Shown here: positions 44,042-51,771 of the stretch, in pieces
How positions within the stretch are numbered: position 1 is the stretch's first letter
Layout: each line of letters begins with the position of its first letter
Assembly: GCA_016707205.1 (NCBI GenBank)
Contig: JADJHZ010000016.1
Coordinates: 92,574-156,573 of the forward strand
Source of the DNA: Haliscomenobacter sp.
Lineage (GTDB): Bacteria; Bacteroidota; Bacteroidia; Chitinophagales; Saprospiraceae
DNA: 64,000 nucleotides
Direction of reading: 5' to 3'
Translations under genes and position numbers: made by a program
The notes under the pieces: model-generated
The model's database searches: none
What the model was told of the DNA's origin: nothing
The model's input: only the letters and a program-made list of their open reading frames with translations

Positions 44042-45445
44042 TTAAAACAACGCCAGCTTCAAAACCGCCGGTTTGTTATCAATCCAAACCTGCACCTGGT
44101 ACAGCCCGGGTGCAACCCCGTTCAATCCGGACAAGGGAAGCCGGGTTTCTCCCTGGAGGGTCGCTGGAGCGGATTCCGCGACCAGCCTGCCCTCCGGGGA
44201 GAATATCCGGTACCCAACTTCCGACGGGTAGCGCAGGGACAGGCGGATAGCGGCTTCTCCTGCGCCGGCGGGGTTTGGCGCGATCTCCAGATAGTCCAAC
44301 CCTGGGATTTCCGGGAGGGCGGTGATCAGGTTGCAGGAACTGATCCTGTCCTTCACCGCAATTCGGATTTCAGGCAAGATGCCGTAAAGTTGCGTTCCCG
44401 GGCACTCGGTGGAGCACCCGTCGCGGTGGCCGGAAACGTGGTCGAGGGTAAGCGCCGAGGTGGCATGATAGCTTTTGCCCAGCGGATCGAGGCCCAGCTT
44501 GGATGCTTTCCACGCCAACACGTCCGTCAGCGTCTTTCGCGCCGCATCGGTGATCTGGACGCTGGTATAAGTACCCAGCATGCAAATCCCCATCGTGCCG
44601 CTGTTTTTGCCGCAAAAATGAGCTCCTACAATGTTATCTCCGCCTCCCCGGCCTTCGAATAGTTGTCCGTTGGGGGCGATCAGCCAGTTGTATCCCACAT
44701 CTGCCCAGCCGTTGGTGTTGACATGGTAATTCCAGATCGACAACACCGTGGCAGCCCAATCGCTGGAAGTATTGGGTCCGGCGGCATGGTGCACGATGAG
44801 GTGGGTGACCGTCGTTTTTGAATGCGAAGTGACCGTCTGCGGGCAATTCCACTGGGCCCGGGTCACTACCACCGGAAGGGCGCAGGTATCAGGAGCAAGT
44901 GCGGTTTGGAGTAACGGACTCACAGGTTCTTCTGCCAAAGGCTGGCCGGGGCTAAAAAAGTTGATCAGCAGCTTTTTCATCCCCATCCCTTTTCCCGTTT
45001 CGTTGGCCCGAATCCGGATGCGGTAATACCGGATGCCGGGTTCCAGGAAATAAAGCTCCGACGCAAAGCTATGGCGGATCTCTACCGCATGCGGATCGGG
45101 TTCGATGGCCTGCCATTCAGACCAATTGGTTTCATCGGAGGAAAAAGAAATCCATAGCCGGGTATTCTCCGCATCGGGATATTTTTCCTCCCAGGCGGCA
45201 GAAAAAGCGATAAACGGCGTGGCATGGTCAAACTCCAGCTTGCCCGGGCGAAGCGTCAGCTCCACCGGAGCGGCGGGGTCCAAAGGCTGCCGGGTTCTGG
45301 GTTCCAGATTATGGGTTTGTAGAAAAAACGAAGCAGGAAGCTGGGCAAAATCAAGCTCCTGGAGCAACTGCCTGCTGTCTCTGGCGTTTTGGCCTATAGC
45401 CCCAAAAGGGGCAAGAAAAAGGATAAAGAGGAGGACTCGGTTCAT
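44042..45445 (-). CDS. secreted N-acetylmuramoyl-L-alanine amidase with T9SS sorting domain
   Basis: 467 residues. Signal peptide (LFILFLAPFGAIGQ), an N-terminal beta-rich domain to about 170, then a PGRP/amidase_2 domain: VTRAQWNCP, LIVHHAAGPN with a zinc His, NYHVNTNGWADVGYNWL, EGRGGGDN, and SGHRDGCSTECPGTQLY with the second zinc His and a Cys ligand. The last about 80 residues form a type IX sorting domain (DYLEIAPNPAGAGEAAI, then GVAPGLYQVQVW). It cuts the bond between muramic acid and the stem peptide. Being surface-exported, it may act on other bacteria rather than on its own wall. Confidence 0.87.
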   Translation of the reverse strand: MNRVLLFILFLAPFGAIGQNARDSRQLLQELDFAQLPASFFLQTHNLEPRTRQPLDPAAPVELTLRPGKLEFDHATPFIAFSAAWEEKYPDAENTRLWISFSSDETNWSEWQAIEPDPHAVEIRHSFASELYFLEPGIRYYRIRIRANETGKGMGMKKLLINFFSPGQPLAEEPVSPLLQTALAPDTCALPVVVTRAQWNCPQTVTSHSKTTVTHLIVHHAAGPNTSSDWAATVLSIWNYHVNTNGWADVGYNWLIAPNGQLFEGRGGGDNIVGAHFCGKNSGTMGICMLGTYTSVQITDAARKTLTDVLAWKASKLGLDPLGKSYHATSALTLDHVSGHRDGCSTECPGTQLYGILPEIRIAVKDRISSCNLITALPEIPGLDYLEIAPNPAGAGEAAIRLSLRYPSEVGYRIFSPEGRLVAESAPATLQGETRLPLSGLNGVAPGLYQVQVWIDNKPAVLKLALF

Positions 45446-45531
45446 GATTATTTCCTTTTCGCGGGTTTAAGTACTAAACGCATTGTCAACTACACAATTG
45501 TTAATCAGCCAGCGTTGAGGCCTCCCCCTAG

Positions 45532-45550
45532 CCCCCTCCGAAGGAGGGGG
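45532..45550. repeat. CCCCCTCC-GAA-GGAGGGGG hairpin
   Basis: Eight-base arms around GAA in the gap between the amidase start and pxpA. The sequence continues AACAAAAAAGG, so it could terminate transcription, but it also resembles the C/G palindrome at 62327-62340. Confidence 0.5.
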
Positions 45551-45670
45551 AACAAAAAAGGAGCTAATTTCTGGCTTTTCCGCTTTTTGCAAACTAAGTA
45601 CAAAACCTTAAATTTCGGCAATAATTGTTTGAAAAAGAAGAAAAGCTTCCGGACAATCGGACGTAAAAAC

Positions 45671-46411
45671 ATGCACACCAAATCCCTGCCCATCGACCTC
45701 AACTGCGACATGGGGGAAAGCTTCGGGGCCTTTACCGTAGGTACCGACGACGCGATTTTCCCCCTGATCACCTCCTGCAACATCGCCTGCGGCTTTCACG
45801 GCGGGGACCCCCTGCATATTGAACATACGATTAAAGGCGCGCTCGCGCACGGGGTGCGCATAGGAGCCCACCCCGGGTATCCCGACCTCCAGGGATTTGG
45901 CCGCCGCTACATGCGCCTCCAGAAAGACGAACTCAAAGCGGTACTCCGCTACCAGATCGCTGCCCTGAAAGGCATGACCGAAAGCCTGGGCGGCCGCCTG
46001 GCCTACGTCAAACCCCACGGCGCCCTGTACAACACCGCCGCCGAAGACGAGCGCGAAGCCCGGATCATCGCTGAAACCATCCGGGATTTCGGCGCCGGCC
46101 TCGCCCTGATGGGCCTCGCCGGCAGCATCATGGAAACCGAAGCCCGGAAAGCGAACATCCCCTTCATCGCCGAAGCGTTCGCCGACCGCCGCTACGGCGA
46201 CAACGGCAAACTCCTGCCCCGCACGGTCCCCGGCGCCGTCATCCACGACCCCAAAGCCGCCGCCGAACAAGCCTGGTCCATCGCCATCAATAAAGGCGTC
46301 TACTCCAACACCGGCGCCTGGCTCCCCATCGACGCCCAAAGCCTCTGCGTGCATGGGGATAATCCGACAGCGGTGGAGATTCTGAGGGCGTTGGGGCGTT
46401 TAGGAGTTTAG
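45671..46411 (+). CDS. pxpA: 5-oxoprolinase subunit PxpA
   Basis: 246 residues of the LamB/YcsF family: IDLNCDMGESFGAF, SCNIACGFHGGDP, GAHPGYPDLQGFGRR, YVKPHGALYN and EAFADRRYGDNGKLL. With PxpB and PxpC it hydrolyses 5-oxoproline to glutamate using ATP. ATG 45671 gives the normal family start; the longer frame upstream is non-coding. Unusually, pxpB and pxpC are on the other strand and converge on it, with the stops 180 bases apart. Its last codons (LGRLGV) and stop lie in a GCGTTTAGG-type repeat. Confidence 0.92.
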   Translation: MHTKSLPIDLNCDMGESFGAFTVGTDDAIFPLITSCNIACGFHGGDPLHIEHTIKGALAHGVRIGAHPGYPDLQGFGRRYMRLQKDELKAVLRYQIAALKGMTESLGGRLAYVKPHGALYNTAAEDEREARIIAETIRDFGAGLALMGLAGSIMETEARKANIPFIAEAFADRRYGDNGKLLPRTVPGAVIHDPKAAAEQAWSIAINKGVYSNTGAWLPIDAQSLCVHGDNPTAVEILRALGRLGV

Positions 46412-46425
46412 GCGTTAAGGCGTTG
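46388..46425. repeat. nonamer-like repeat at the 3' end of pxpA
   Basis: GCGTTGGGG, CGTTTAGGA, GTTTAGG, CGTTAAGG, CGTTG. The pxpA stop TAG (46409-46411) has the same place in the unit as the adenylate cyclase stop at 62097-62099 (GTTTAGGCGTT). Confidence 0.75.
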
Positions 46426-46449
46426 ATTTTAAAGGCAATGCACTTTCCT

Positions 46450-46486
46450 CTGTTCGCCGTCCCGCAATAAGCGGGACGGCGAACAG
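46450..46486. repeat. 16-bp hairpin, part of the modular element family
   Basis: CTGTTCGCCGTCCCGC (46450-46465), loop AATAA, then the exact complement to 46486. The stem top GTCCCGC-AATAA-GCGGGAC is the reverse of the third module seen at 48591-48607. Between convergent genes it may act as a terminator. Confidence 0.75.
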
Positions 46487-46501
46487 GGCACCGCAGCAGC
46501 T

Positions 46502-46598
46502 GTCTTCGTAACTTCGCAACCTCGTAACTTCGCAACCCTTCTGGGCAACCTCGTAACTTCGCAACCCTTCTTCGTAACTTCGCAACTTGTTCACCCCG
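46502..46598. repeat. octamer arrays at the 3' end of pxpC
   Basis: YAACYTCG units in three blocks split by CCCTTCT(GGG). The last units are TAACTTCG, CAACTTGT and TCACCCCG, and the pxpC stop (46591-46593) is the first three bases of that last unit. Confidence 0.8.
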
Positions 46599-47475
46599 CC
46601 ACCTGAAACCAAACCCCATCCCCCGGCCTGCACTGCGCCAGGCGGCCGAGTTCGGAAGCGGGGGCGACAGCGATGCGGGCGTAGCCGCCGGTGGTTTGGG
46701 CGTCGGCCAGCAGGAGGATGGGATGGCCGGAGGGGGTGATCTGGATGGTTCCGGGTACGATGCCGGAGGAGATGATTTCCGTTAAAGACGGGGAAGGGAT
46801 GCCCGGCAGGGGATCCTGGAAGCGGTAGCCCATGCGGTTGGATTGGGGGGAGATTAGGTGCGGCCTGCCAAAAAAATGGGCGATCGCCAGGGGCGGAAAG
46901 CGCTCGAATTCCGGCCCGGGCACGACCTGGATGCGGGGAGACCCGCTCCAATGGGGGAATAGCTCTTCGGGCCAGGCTTGGGGTTCAACCCAGGCGTTGG
47001 GCTGAATAGCGAGCCGGCTCCCTTTTCGGATGAGGCTATCGGGGGCGAGCGCCTCGGTTGCAAACGGGGCGGCGCTTGCGCTGTGCAGCCAGGACCGGAC
47101 CATCCACGTACCGCCTACGGCCAGGTAAGCCCTGCAACCATGCACCGGCTTTCCAAAAGCGAGGGTCTGCCCCTCCCGGACGCGAAGTGTCGCATACCTG
47201 GGCGCGGGCGCCCCATCGAGCCGGGCATCCAGATCAGCGCCGGTCAGGGCGATCTGGGCGGCGCCTTCGAATCGGATTTCCGGCCCCAGCAGGGTGATTT
47301 CCAGCACCGGTCCGCCGGGGTCGTTGCCCACCAGCTCGTTGGCAGCCCGTGCCGATTCCGGGTCCAGCGCCCCCGAAACCGGCACGCCATACGCCTGAAA
47401 GCCCGGCCGGCCCCCGTCCTGGACCGTCGTCTGAAGCCCGGGCTTGATGAAGTGCAGAAAAATCGGTTCAGCCAT
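46591..47475 (-). CDS. pxpC: 5-oxoprolinase subunit PxpC (biotin-dependent carboxylase-like)
   Basis: 294 residues. Signature parts: FIKPGLQTTVQDGGRPGFQAYGVPVSGALDPES near the start, NELVGNDPGGPVLEITLLGP, YLAVGGTW, and SNRMGYRF, GIVPGTIQITPSGHPILLLADAQTTGGYARI near the end. It works with PxpB and PxpA in ATP-dependent opening of 5-oxoproline. ATG 47475 overlaps the end of pxpB by 8 bases, the normal coupling of these subunits. The stop is within the octamer repeat. Confidence 0.92.
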   Translation of the reverse strand: MAEPIFLHFIKPGLQTTVQDGGRPGFQAYGVPVSGALDPESARAANELVGNDPGGPVLEITLLGPEIRFEGAAQIALTGADLDARLDGAPAPRYATLRVREGQTLAFGKPVHGCRAYLAVGGTWMVRSWLHSASAAPFATEALAPDSLIRKGSRLAIQPNAWVEPQAWPEELFPHWSGSPRIQVVPGPEFERFPPLAIAHFFGRPHLISPQSNRMGYRFQDPLPGIPSPSLTEIISSGIVPGTIQITPSGHPILLLADAQTTGGYARIAVAPASELGRLAQCRPGDGVWFQVAG

Positions 47476-48184
47476 AAAGCAAAGTTGAGTCAAAGGCCCC
47501 GGTTTGGACCTGGTTTTTCCACTCCGTGTATTCCTCCCCGGAAATGGAGAAAAACTGTACCCCGTCCCCGGGTTGAAGCAAAAATGGATTTTCGTTTTGT
47601 GGGGAGAAAACCGGAACCGGGCACTGCCCGGCAATCTGCCACCCTCCCGGCGAAGCCAGCGGGTATATGCCGGTCTGCCGCCCCGCCAGTCCCACCGCGC
47701 CTTCCGGTACGCTGGCTCTGGGTACCGCCTTGCGCGTGCACGCAAGCGCCTCCGGCAAGATGCCCAAATAAGCAAAACCCGGCAAAAAGCCCATCATATA
47801 CACCTGGTAGACCGCTCCCGTGTGCAGGGCGACGATTTCCGGCCAGTCCAGCCCGGTTTGGCGGCACAAGTCCTCCCGGTCCCAGGCATAGGGCGGTTCA
47901 TAGCACACCGGAATCCTCCAGAACCTGTTGCGGATTTCCGGTTCGGAAGCGCCTTCCCCGGCGCTAAGCGCCCCTATCCGGGCCTCCAGTGCTTCGGACG
48001 TCCAGAGGCCCGGATCATATCCTACCGTCAGCGAACAATACGCCGGGATGAAGTACCGAACCCCGGGAATATCCGCCGACTGGATGCGCTGCTGCAAACG
48101 CGTCACCTCCGCCCGCACCGCCGGATCGATGCGCTGGTCGAATTGAAAGAGAATGGCCTGGTCGCCGAGAGGGAAGGTTTTCAT
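47468..48184 (-). CDS. pxpB: 5-oxoprolinase subunit PxpB
   Basis: 238 residues: FPLGDQAILFQFDQRIDP at the start, the GYDPGLW part, IPVCYEPPYAWD, VYQVYMMGFLPGFAYLG, PRASVPEGAVGLAGRQTGIYPLASPGGWQIAG. This is the PxpB (formerly KipI-like) subunit, forming the kinase part of 5-oxoprolinase with PxpC. ATG 48184 is followed on its upstream side at once by 14 octamer repeats, so no ribosome-binding site or classical leader is present, and the promoter must lie beyond or inside the array. Confidence 0.92.
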   Translation of the reverse strand: MKTFPLGDQAILFQFDQRIDPAVRAEVTRLQQRIQSADIPGVRYFIPAYCSLTVGYDPGLWTSEALEARIGALSAGEGASEPEIRNRFWRIPVCYEPPYAWDREDLCRQTGLDWPEIVALHTGAVYQVYMMGFLPGFAYLGILPEALACTRKAVPRASVPEGAVGLAGRQTGIYPLASPGGWQIAGQCPVPVFSPQNENPFLLQPGDGVQFFSISGEEYTEWKNQVQTGAFDSTLLYG

Positions 48185-48296
48185 GAAGTTACGAAGTTGC
48201 GAGGTTGCGAAGTTGCGAAGTTGCGAAGTTACGAAGTTGCGAGGTTGCGAAGTTGCGAGGTTGCGAAGTTGCGAGGTTGCGAAGTTGCGAGGTAAC
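48185..48296. repeat. 14-unit octamer array GARGTTRC before pxpB
   Basis: Fourteen units in strict period 8, starting directly at the pxpB start codon. Nearly all variation is A/G at two positions of the unit (GAR, TTR), and the last unit is GAGGTAAC. Confidence 0.9.
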
Positions 48297-48324
48297 CCGC
48301 GAACAGGTTAGAAGCCCTTGTAAC

Positions 48325-48480
48325 GGCCAAATTTATTTGGCCGGGATTCCGCCGGTCAGGGGACCGGCGGATAGTCCTGCACGAAATCTGAGGATTTCGG
48401 CAAACAGAGCAGGGAATTTCGGCAAACAGAGCAGGTAGTCCTGCACGAAATCTGATCCCGTTTATTGCGGGACGGCAAAC
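48325..48480. repeat. modular hairpin element, copy 2 with partial duplications
   Basis: GGCCAAA-TTTA-TTTGGCC (48325-48342), then GCCGGTC-AGGG-GACCGGC (48351-48368), linker GGATAGTCCTGCA, CGAAATC-TGAG-GATTTCG (48382-48399), GCAAACAGAGCAGG, a second partial tail to 48434, and a third part (TAGTCCTGCACGAAATCTGA then TCCCG-TTTATT-GCGGGA) to about 48480. Confidence 0.8.
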
Positions 48481-48504
48481 GAGGGAACAGGTACTGCCAC
48501 CTCA

Positions 48505-48540
48505 TTGCTTCGTAACCTCGCAACCTCGCAACTTCGTAAC
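48505..48540. repeat. short octamer array
   Basis: YAACYTCG units (TAACCTCG, CAACCTCG, CAACTTCG), opposite in sense to the array at 48185. Preceded by the 24 bases GAACAGGTACTGCCACCTCATT, which recur before the next array. Confidence 0.7.
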
Positions 48541-48549
48541 CCCCTGTTC

Positions 48550-48625
48550 GCCGGTCAGGGGACCGGCGGATAGTCCTGCACGAAATCTGATCCCGCTTAT
48601 TGCGGGACGGCAAACAGGGAACAGG
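48550..48625. repeat. modular hairpin element, copy 3
   Basis: GCCGGTC-AGGG-GACCGGC (48550-48567), GGATAGTCCTGCA, CGAAATCTGA, then TCCCGC-TTATT-GCGGGA (48591-48607) in place of the GATTTCG arm, then CGGCAAACAGGGAACAGG. Confidence 0.8.
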
Positions 48626-48638
48626 TACTGCCACCTCA

Positions 48639-48695
48639 TTACTTCGTAACCTCGCAACTTCGTAACTTCGCAACTTTGTAACTTCGCAACCCTCA
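48639..48695. repeat. octamer array upstream of tkt
   Basis: YAACYTCG units ending about 90 bases before transketolase. With the other elements, it fills the 603-base gap between pxpB and tkt, where no gene is seen. Confidence 0.75.
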
Positions 48696-48742
48696 TTCAC
48701 AACTTCACAACTCAAAACCCTCAAAAAATCCCCCGCCATCCC

Positions 48743-48750
48743 TATCTTTG
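48743..48750 (+). promoter_or_regulatory. -7 box of tkt
   Basis: TATCTTTG, a full match to TAnnTTTG, 37 bases before ATG 48788. Confidence 0.5.
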
Positions 48751-48787
48751 GGGATTATGCAATCGTTTTCATCAAAAATAACCCAAC

Positions 48788-50833
48788 ATGCAGGCAAACA
48801 CAAACACATCCCTTCGCGCGGCCGATAACATCCGTATCCTGGCGGCGGCCATGGTGGAAAAAGCCAAATCCGGCCACCCGGGCGGGCCTATGGGCGGGGC
48901 GGATTTCATGCATATTCTGTATTCGGAGTTCCTTCAGTACGACCCCAAGGATATGGCCTGGCCGCTTCGCGACCGCTTTTTCCTGGACGCGGGGCACATG
49001 TCGGCCATGCTTTATGCGGGGCAGGCCCTGCTGGGCAACTTCAGTCTGGAAGACCTCCGGCATTTCCGGCAGTGGGGCTACCCTACCCCGGGGCACCCCG
49101 AGCTCGACGTAGCCCGCGGCATTGAGAACACCTCCGGCCCGCTGGGGCTCGGCCATACCTTCGGCATCGGCGCCGCGATCGCCGAGCGCTTCCTCGCCGC
49201 CCGGTTTGGGGAGGTCGTTGCGCACAAAACCTATATCTATATCTCCGACGGCGGCGTGCAGGAGGAGATCTCCCAGGGCGCAGGGCGCCTGGCAGGCCAC
49301 CTCGGACTGGGGAATATCGTCATGTTTTACGACGCCAACGACATCCAGCTCTCCACCGAAGTGGATGAAGTAACCAGCGAAGACACCGCCAAAAAATACG
49401 AAGCCTGGGGCTGGCATGTGCTCACCATCGCCGGCAACGACCACGACGCCATCCGCGCCGCACTGAAAGCGGGCATCGAAGAAACCGAACGCCCCACCCT
49501 CATCATCGGCAAAACCATCATGGGCAAAGGCGTGGTGCTGGAAGACGGCGCCAACTACGAAGGACAGGTGGAGCTCCACGGCAAACCCCTGGGCGAGTCC
49601 AAAGCCTCTTTCGCCAAAACCATCGAAGCCCTCGGCGGCGACCCCGCCAACCCCTTCCAGATCTTCCCGGAAGTGGAGGCGTTTTATAAAGACGTCGTAG
49701 CCGAAAAAGCAGCCGCTGCCAAAGCCCGCAAAGCGGAATACGGCGCCTGGAAAGCGGCCAATGCCGCGCCGGCGGCCAAGCTGGAGCAGTTTTTTGCCGG
49801 CACCCTGCCCGACCTCAAATGGGACGAGATCCAGCAGGCGCCCAACAACGCCACCCGCAACGCCTCCGCCACCGTGTTGTCGTACCTGGCCGACCACGTC
49901 GAAAACCTGATCGTCGCCTCGGCCGACTTGTCAAACAGCGATAAGACCGACGCGTTTCTCAAGAAAAAAGCGCCCTTCAAGCGGGGCGACTTTTCGGGCG
50001 CTTTCCTCCAGGCGGGCGTAGCCGAACTCACCATGTCGGCGGTAGCCACGGGCATGGCCCTCCACGGCGGCGTCATCCCGGCCTGCGCGACGTTCTTTGT
50101 GTTCTCCGACTACATGAAGCCCGCCATCCGCGTGGCAGCGCTCATGGAACAACAGGTGATTTTCATCTGGACGCACGACGCTTTCCGCGTGGGCGAAGAC
50201 GGCCCCACCCACCAGCCGGTGGAGCAGGAAGCGCAGATCCGCCTCCTGGAGACCCTGCAAAACCACTCTGGCCACAACAGCTTCCTGGCGCTGCGCCCCG
50301 CCGACGCCCAGGAGACCACCGCGTGCTGGAAACTGGCCCTTGAAAACCGCCATAGCCCCAGCGGGCTGATCCTCTCCCGCCAAAACGTGAAAGACGCACC
50401 CACCCTGCCCGGCAGCACCCGCTTTGCCGACGCGCAACGCGCCGCGCAAGGCGCCTACATCGTGCAGGACTGCGACGGCGCCCCCGACGTGGTCCTCGTG
50501 GCCAACGGCTCGGAAGTGAGCACCCTGGTCGCCGGCGCCGAGCGGCTTACCGCGAACCACGGGTTAAAGATCCGCATCGTTTCCGCGCCCAGCGAGGGCC
50601 TCTTCCGCAACCAACCGGTAAGCTACCAAAACGACGTGCTCCCTACTACCATCCCAACCTTCGGCCTCACCGCAGGCCTGGCCATCAACCTGCGCGGCCT
50701 CGCTGGCCCCCACGGCAAAGTCTGGGGCCTCAACCATTTCGGGTACTCGGCGCCGTATACGGTGCTGGATGAGAAGTTTGGATTTACTGCGGAGAATGTG
50801 GAGAAGGAGGTATTGGCCTATTTGAGCAAGTAG
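48788..50833 (+). CDS. tkt: transketolase
   Basis: 681 residues, full length. Thiamine diphosphate and substrate motifs in order: EKAKSGHPGGPMGGADF, GHMSAMLYAG, GLGHTFGIGAAIAERF, the GDG-like TPP-metal region ISDGGVQEEISQGAGRLAGHL..FYDANDIQL, then in the second half FLQAGVAELTMSAVATGMALHGG (the catalytic Glu) and FIWTHDAFRVGEDGPTHQPVEQ. It transfers two-carbon units in the pentose phosphate pathway in the cytoplasm. ATG 48788 follows a -7 box. It converges with the RRM gene across a strong terminator. Its GC content is clearly higher than that of the first 12 kb. Confidence 0.95.
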   Translation: MQANTNTSLRAADNIRILAAAMVEKAKSGHPGGPMGGADFMHILYSEFLQYDPKDMAWPLRDRFFLDAGHMSAMLYAGQALLGNFSLEDLRHFRQWGYPTPGHPELDVARGIENTSGPLGLGHTFGIGAAIAERFLAARFGEVVAHKTYIYISDGGVQEEISQGAGRLAGHLGLGNIVMFYDANDIQLSTEVDEVTSEDTAKKYEAWGWHVLTIAGNDHDAIRAALKAGIEETERPTLIIGKTIMGKGVVLEDGANYEGQVELHGKPLGESKASFAKTIEALGGDPANPFQIFPEVEAFYKDVVAEKAAAAKARKAEYGAWKAANAAPAAKLEQFFAGTLPDLKWDEIQQAPNNATRNASATVLSYLADHVENLIVASADLSNSDKTDAFLKKKAPFKRGDFSGAFLQAGVAELTMSAVATGMALHGGVIPACATFFVFSDYMKPAIRVAALMEQQVIFIWTHDAFRVGEDGPTHQPVEQEAQIRLLETLQNHSGHNSFLALRPADAQETTACWKLALENRHSPSGLILSRQNVKDAPTLPGSTRFADAQRAAQGAYIVQDCDGAPDVVLVANGSEVSTLVAGAERLTANHGLKIRIVSAPSEGLFRNQPVSYQNDVLPTTIPTFGLTAGLAINLRGLAGPHGKVWGLNHFGYSAPYTVLDEKFGFTAENVEKEVLAYLSK

Positions 50834-50918
50834 CATTGCATCCATTCCCCGTTCCAGCATACGCTGGCCGCTCGGAGGGAAAAGGCATCCCATCACAGAA
50901 GCGGGTTGCAAAAAAAAG

Positions 50919-50948
50919 AAAGCCCCGGGGTTTTGCACCCGGGGCTTT
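50919..50948. terminator. two-way rho-independent terminator between tkt and the RRM gene
   Basis: AAAGCCCCGGG (50919-50929) pairs with CCCGGGGCTTT (50938-50948) around 8 bases. There is T5 after the stem on the plus strand and a T-rich tail (TTTCTTTTTTT) on the minus strand, so it can serve both genes. Confidence 0.9.
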
Positions 50949-51003
50949 TTAAACCTTTATCGTGTTTATGCCGGCCTAAACCGGATAAAAACCATTGACA
51001 AGA

Positions 51004-51303
51004 TTAATAACGGTTGTTGCCACCGCCGCGGTTGTAACCGCCGTTTCCGCTTCCGCGGTCTTCGCGAGGTTCAGCCACTTTAACCACGATCGTTCTGCCG
51101 TCCAGCTCGCTGTCGTTGAGTTCAGCGATTGCTTTGCGGGCCTCATCGTCGTTAGGCATTTCGACAAAGCCAAATCCTTTGGAGCGGCCAGTCATTTTGT
51201 CGGTAATTACATTGGCGGAGGTAACTTCACCAAAGGATTCGAACGTTTCCCGAAGGTCGTCCGACTGAGTATCAAAACTCAGTTTTGCTGCAAAAATGTT
51301 CAT
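51004..51303 (-). CDS. glycine-rich RRM RNA-binding protein
   Basis: 99 residues: one RNA recognition motif with RNP2 (NIFAAKLSF) and RNP1 (SKGFGFVEM), followed by a Gly/Arg/Asn-rich tail (GSGNGGYNRGGGNNRY). This type is common in Bacteroidota and cyanobacteria and is often induced by cold. It binds single-stranded RNA in the cytoplasm and probably acts as an RNA chaperone. A leader of over 100 bases, AT-rich and with T7 runs, lies upstream and could carry temperature control, though this is not shown. Confidence 0.9.
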   Translation of the reverse strand: MNIFAAKLSFDTQSDDLRETFESFGEVTSANVITDKMTGRSKGFGFVEMPNDDEARKAIAELNDSELDGRTIVVKVAEPREDRGSGNGGYNRGGGNNRY

Positions 51304-51545
51304 TGTACAAAAAAATTGAAATAAAAAAACACGAGAACTCCCTTTTCAGGGCATCATTTGCAGGGAAAAAGTAGACAAAAGAGGCAAGGAAGAAAACTGT
51401 AGACAGGAAACCGGTTGAAACAACCTTAGCTTGCAAAACTGATGAAAAACGAATTCCTAAACAAAAAAATGCGTCACTTTGGAGCGCTCATAAGAATAAC
51501 GGGACAAAGGTAAGGGGTTTTGGGCGTAAATCCTAATTTTTTTTT

Positions 51546-51599
51546 AAAGGATGTAAAGGATGTAAAGGATGTAAAGGATGTAGGGGATGTAGGGGATAC
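51546..51599. repeat. 9-bp tandem repeat AAAGGATGT
   Basis: Six units in register: AAAGGATGT four times, AGGGGATGT, AGGGGATAC. It runs straight into the octamer array. Confidence 0.9.
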
Positions 51600-51676
51600 T
51601 TCGCAACCTCGCAACCTCGTAACCCTTCCTCGTTACTTCGTTACTTTTTTCCGCAACCTTGCAACTTCGCAACTTT
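51597..51676. repeat. octamer array upstream of the caspase cluster
   Basis: YAACYTCG-type units (CAACCTCG, TAACCCTT, TTACTTCG, CAACTTCG) with slips. This array is not at a gene end. Confidence 0.75.
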
Positions 51677-51771
51677 TCCCCAATTTTCCGACAAATTCCA
51701 GCGCGGTATAGGAAAATGCGCTATTTTGAAACCGTATCCAGGTTTGCCCGGTAACTCAGAACACCCCCTAT

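Larger units (their letters stand above)
51304..51771. other. gap upstream of the caspase cluster
   Basis: 468 bases. The part to 51540 is the AT-rich leader side of the RRM gene. Then come a 9-bp tandem repeat (51546-51599) and an octamer array (51597-51676). No gene is seen. The cluster promoter should lie in the last 100 bases; no perfect -7 box is evident. Confidence 0.5.

Noticed and set aside
44042..45445. Amidase as a phage endolysin
   Set aside because: It has a signal peptide and a type IX sorting domain, and there are no phage genes near it.
48185..48296. Octamer arrays taken as a CRISPR or as small repetitive proteins (reading like NLATSQLR or EVAKLRSY)
   Set aside because: Units are 8 bp without spacers and the peptide repeats are a by-product of the DNA period; frames are open in all directions.
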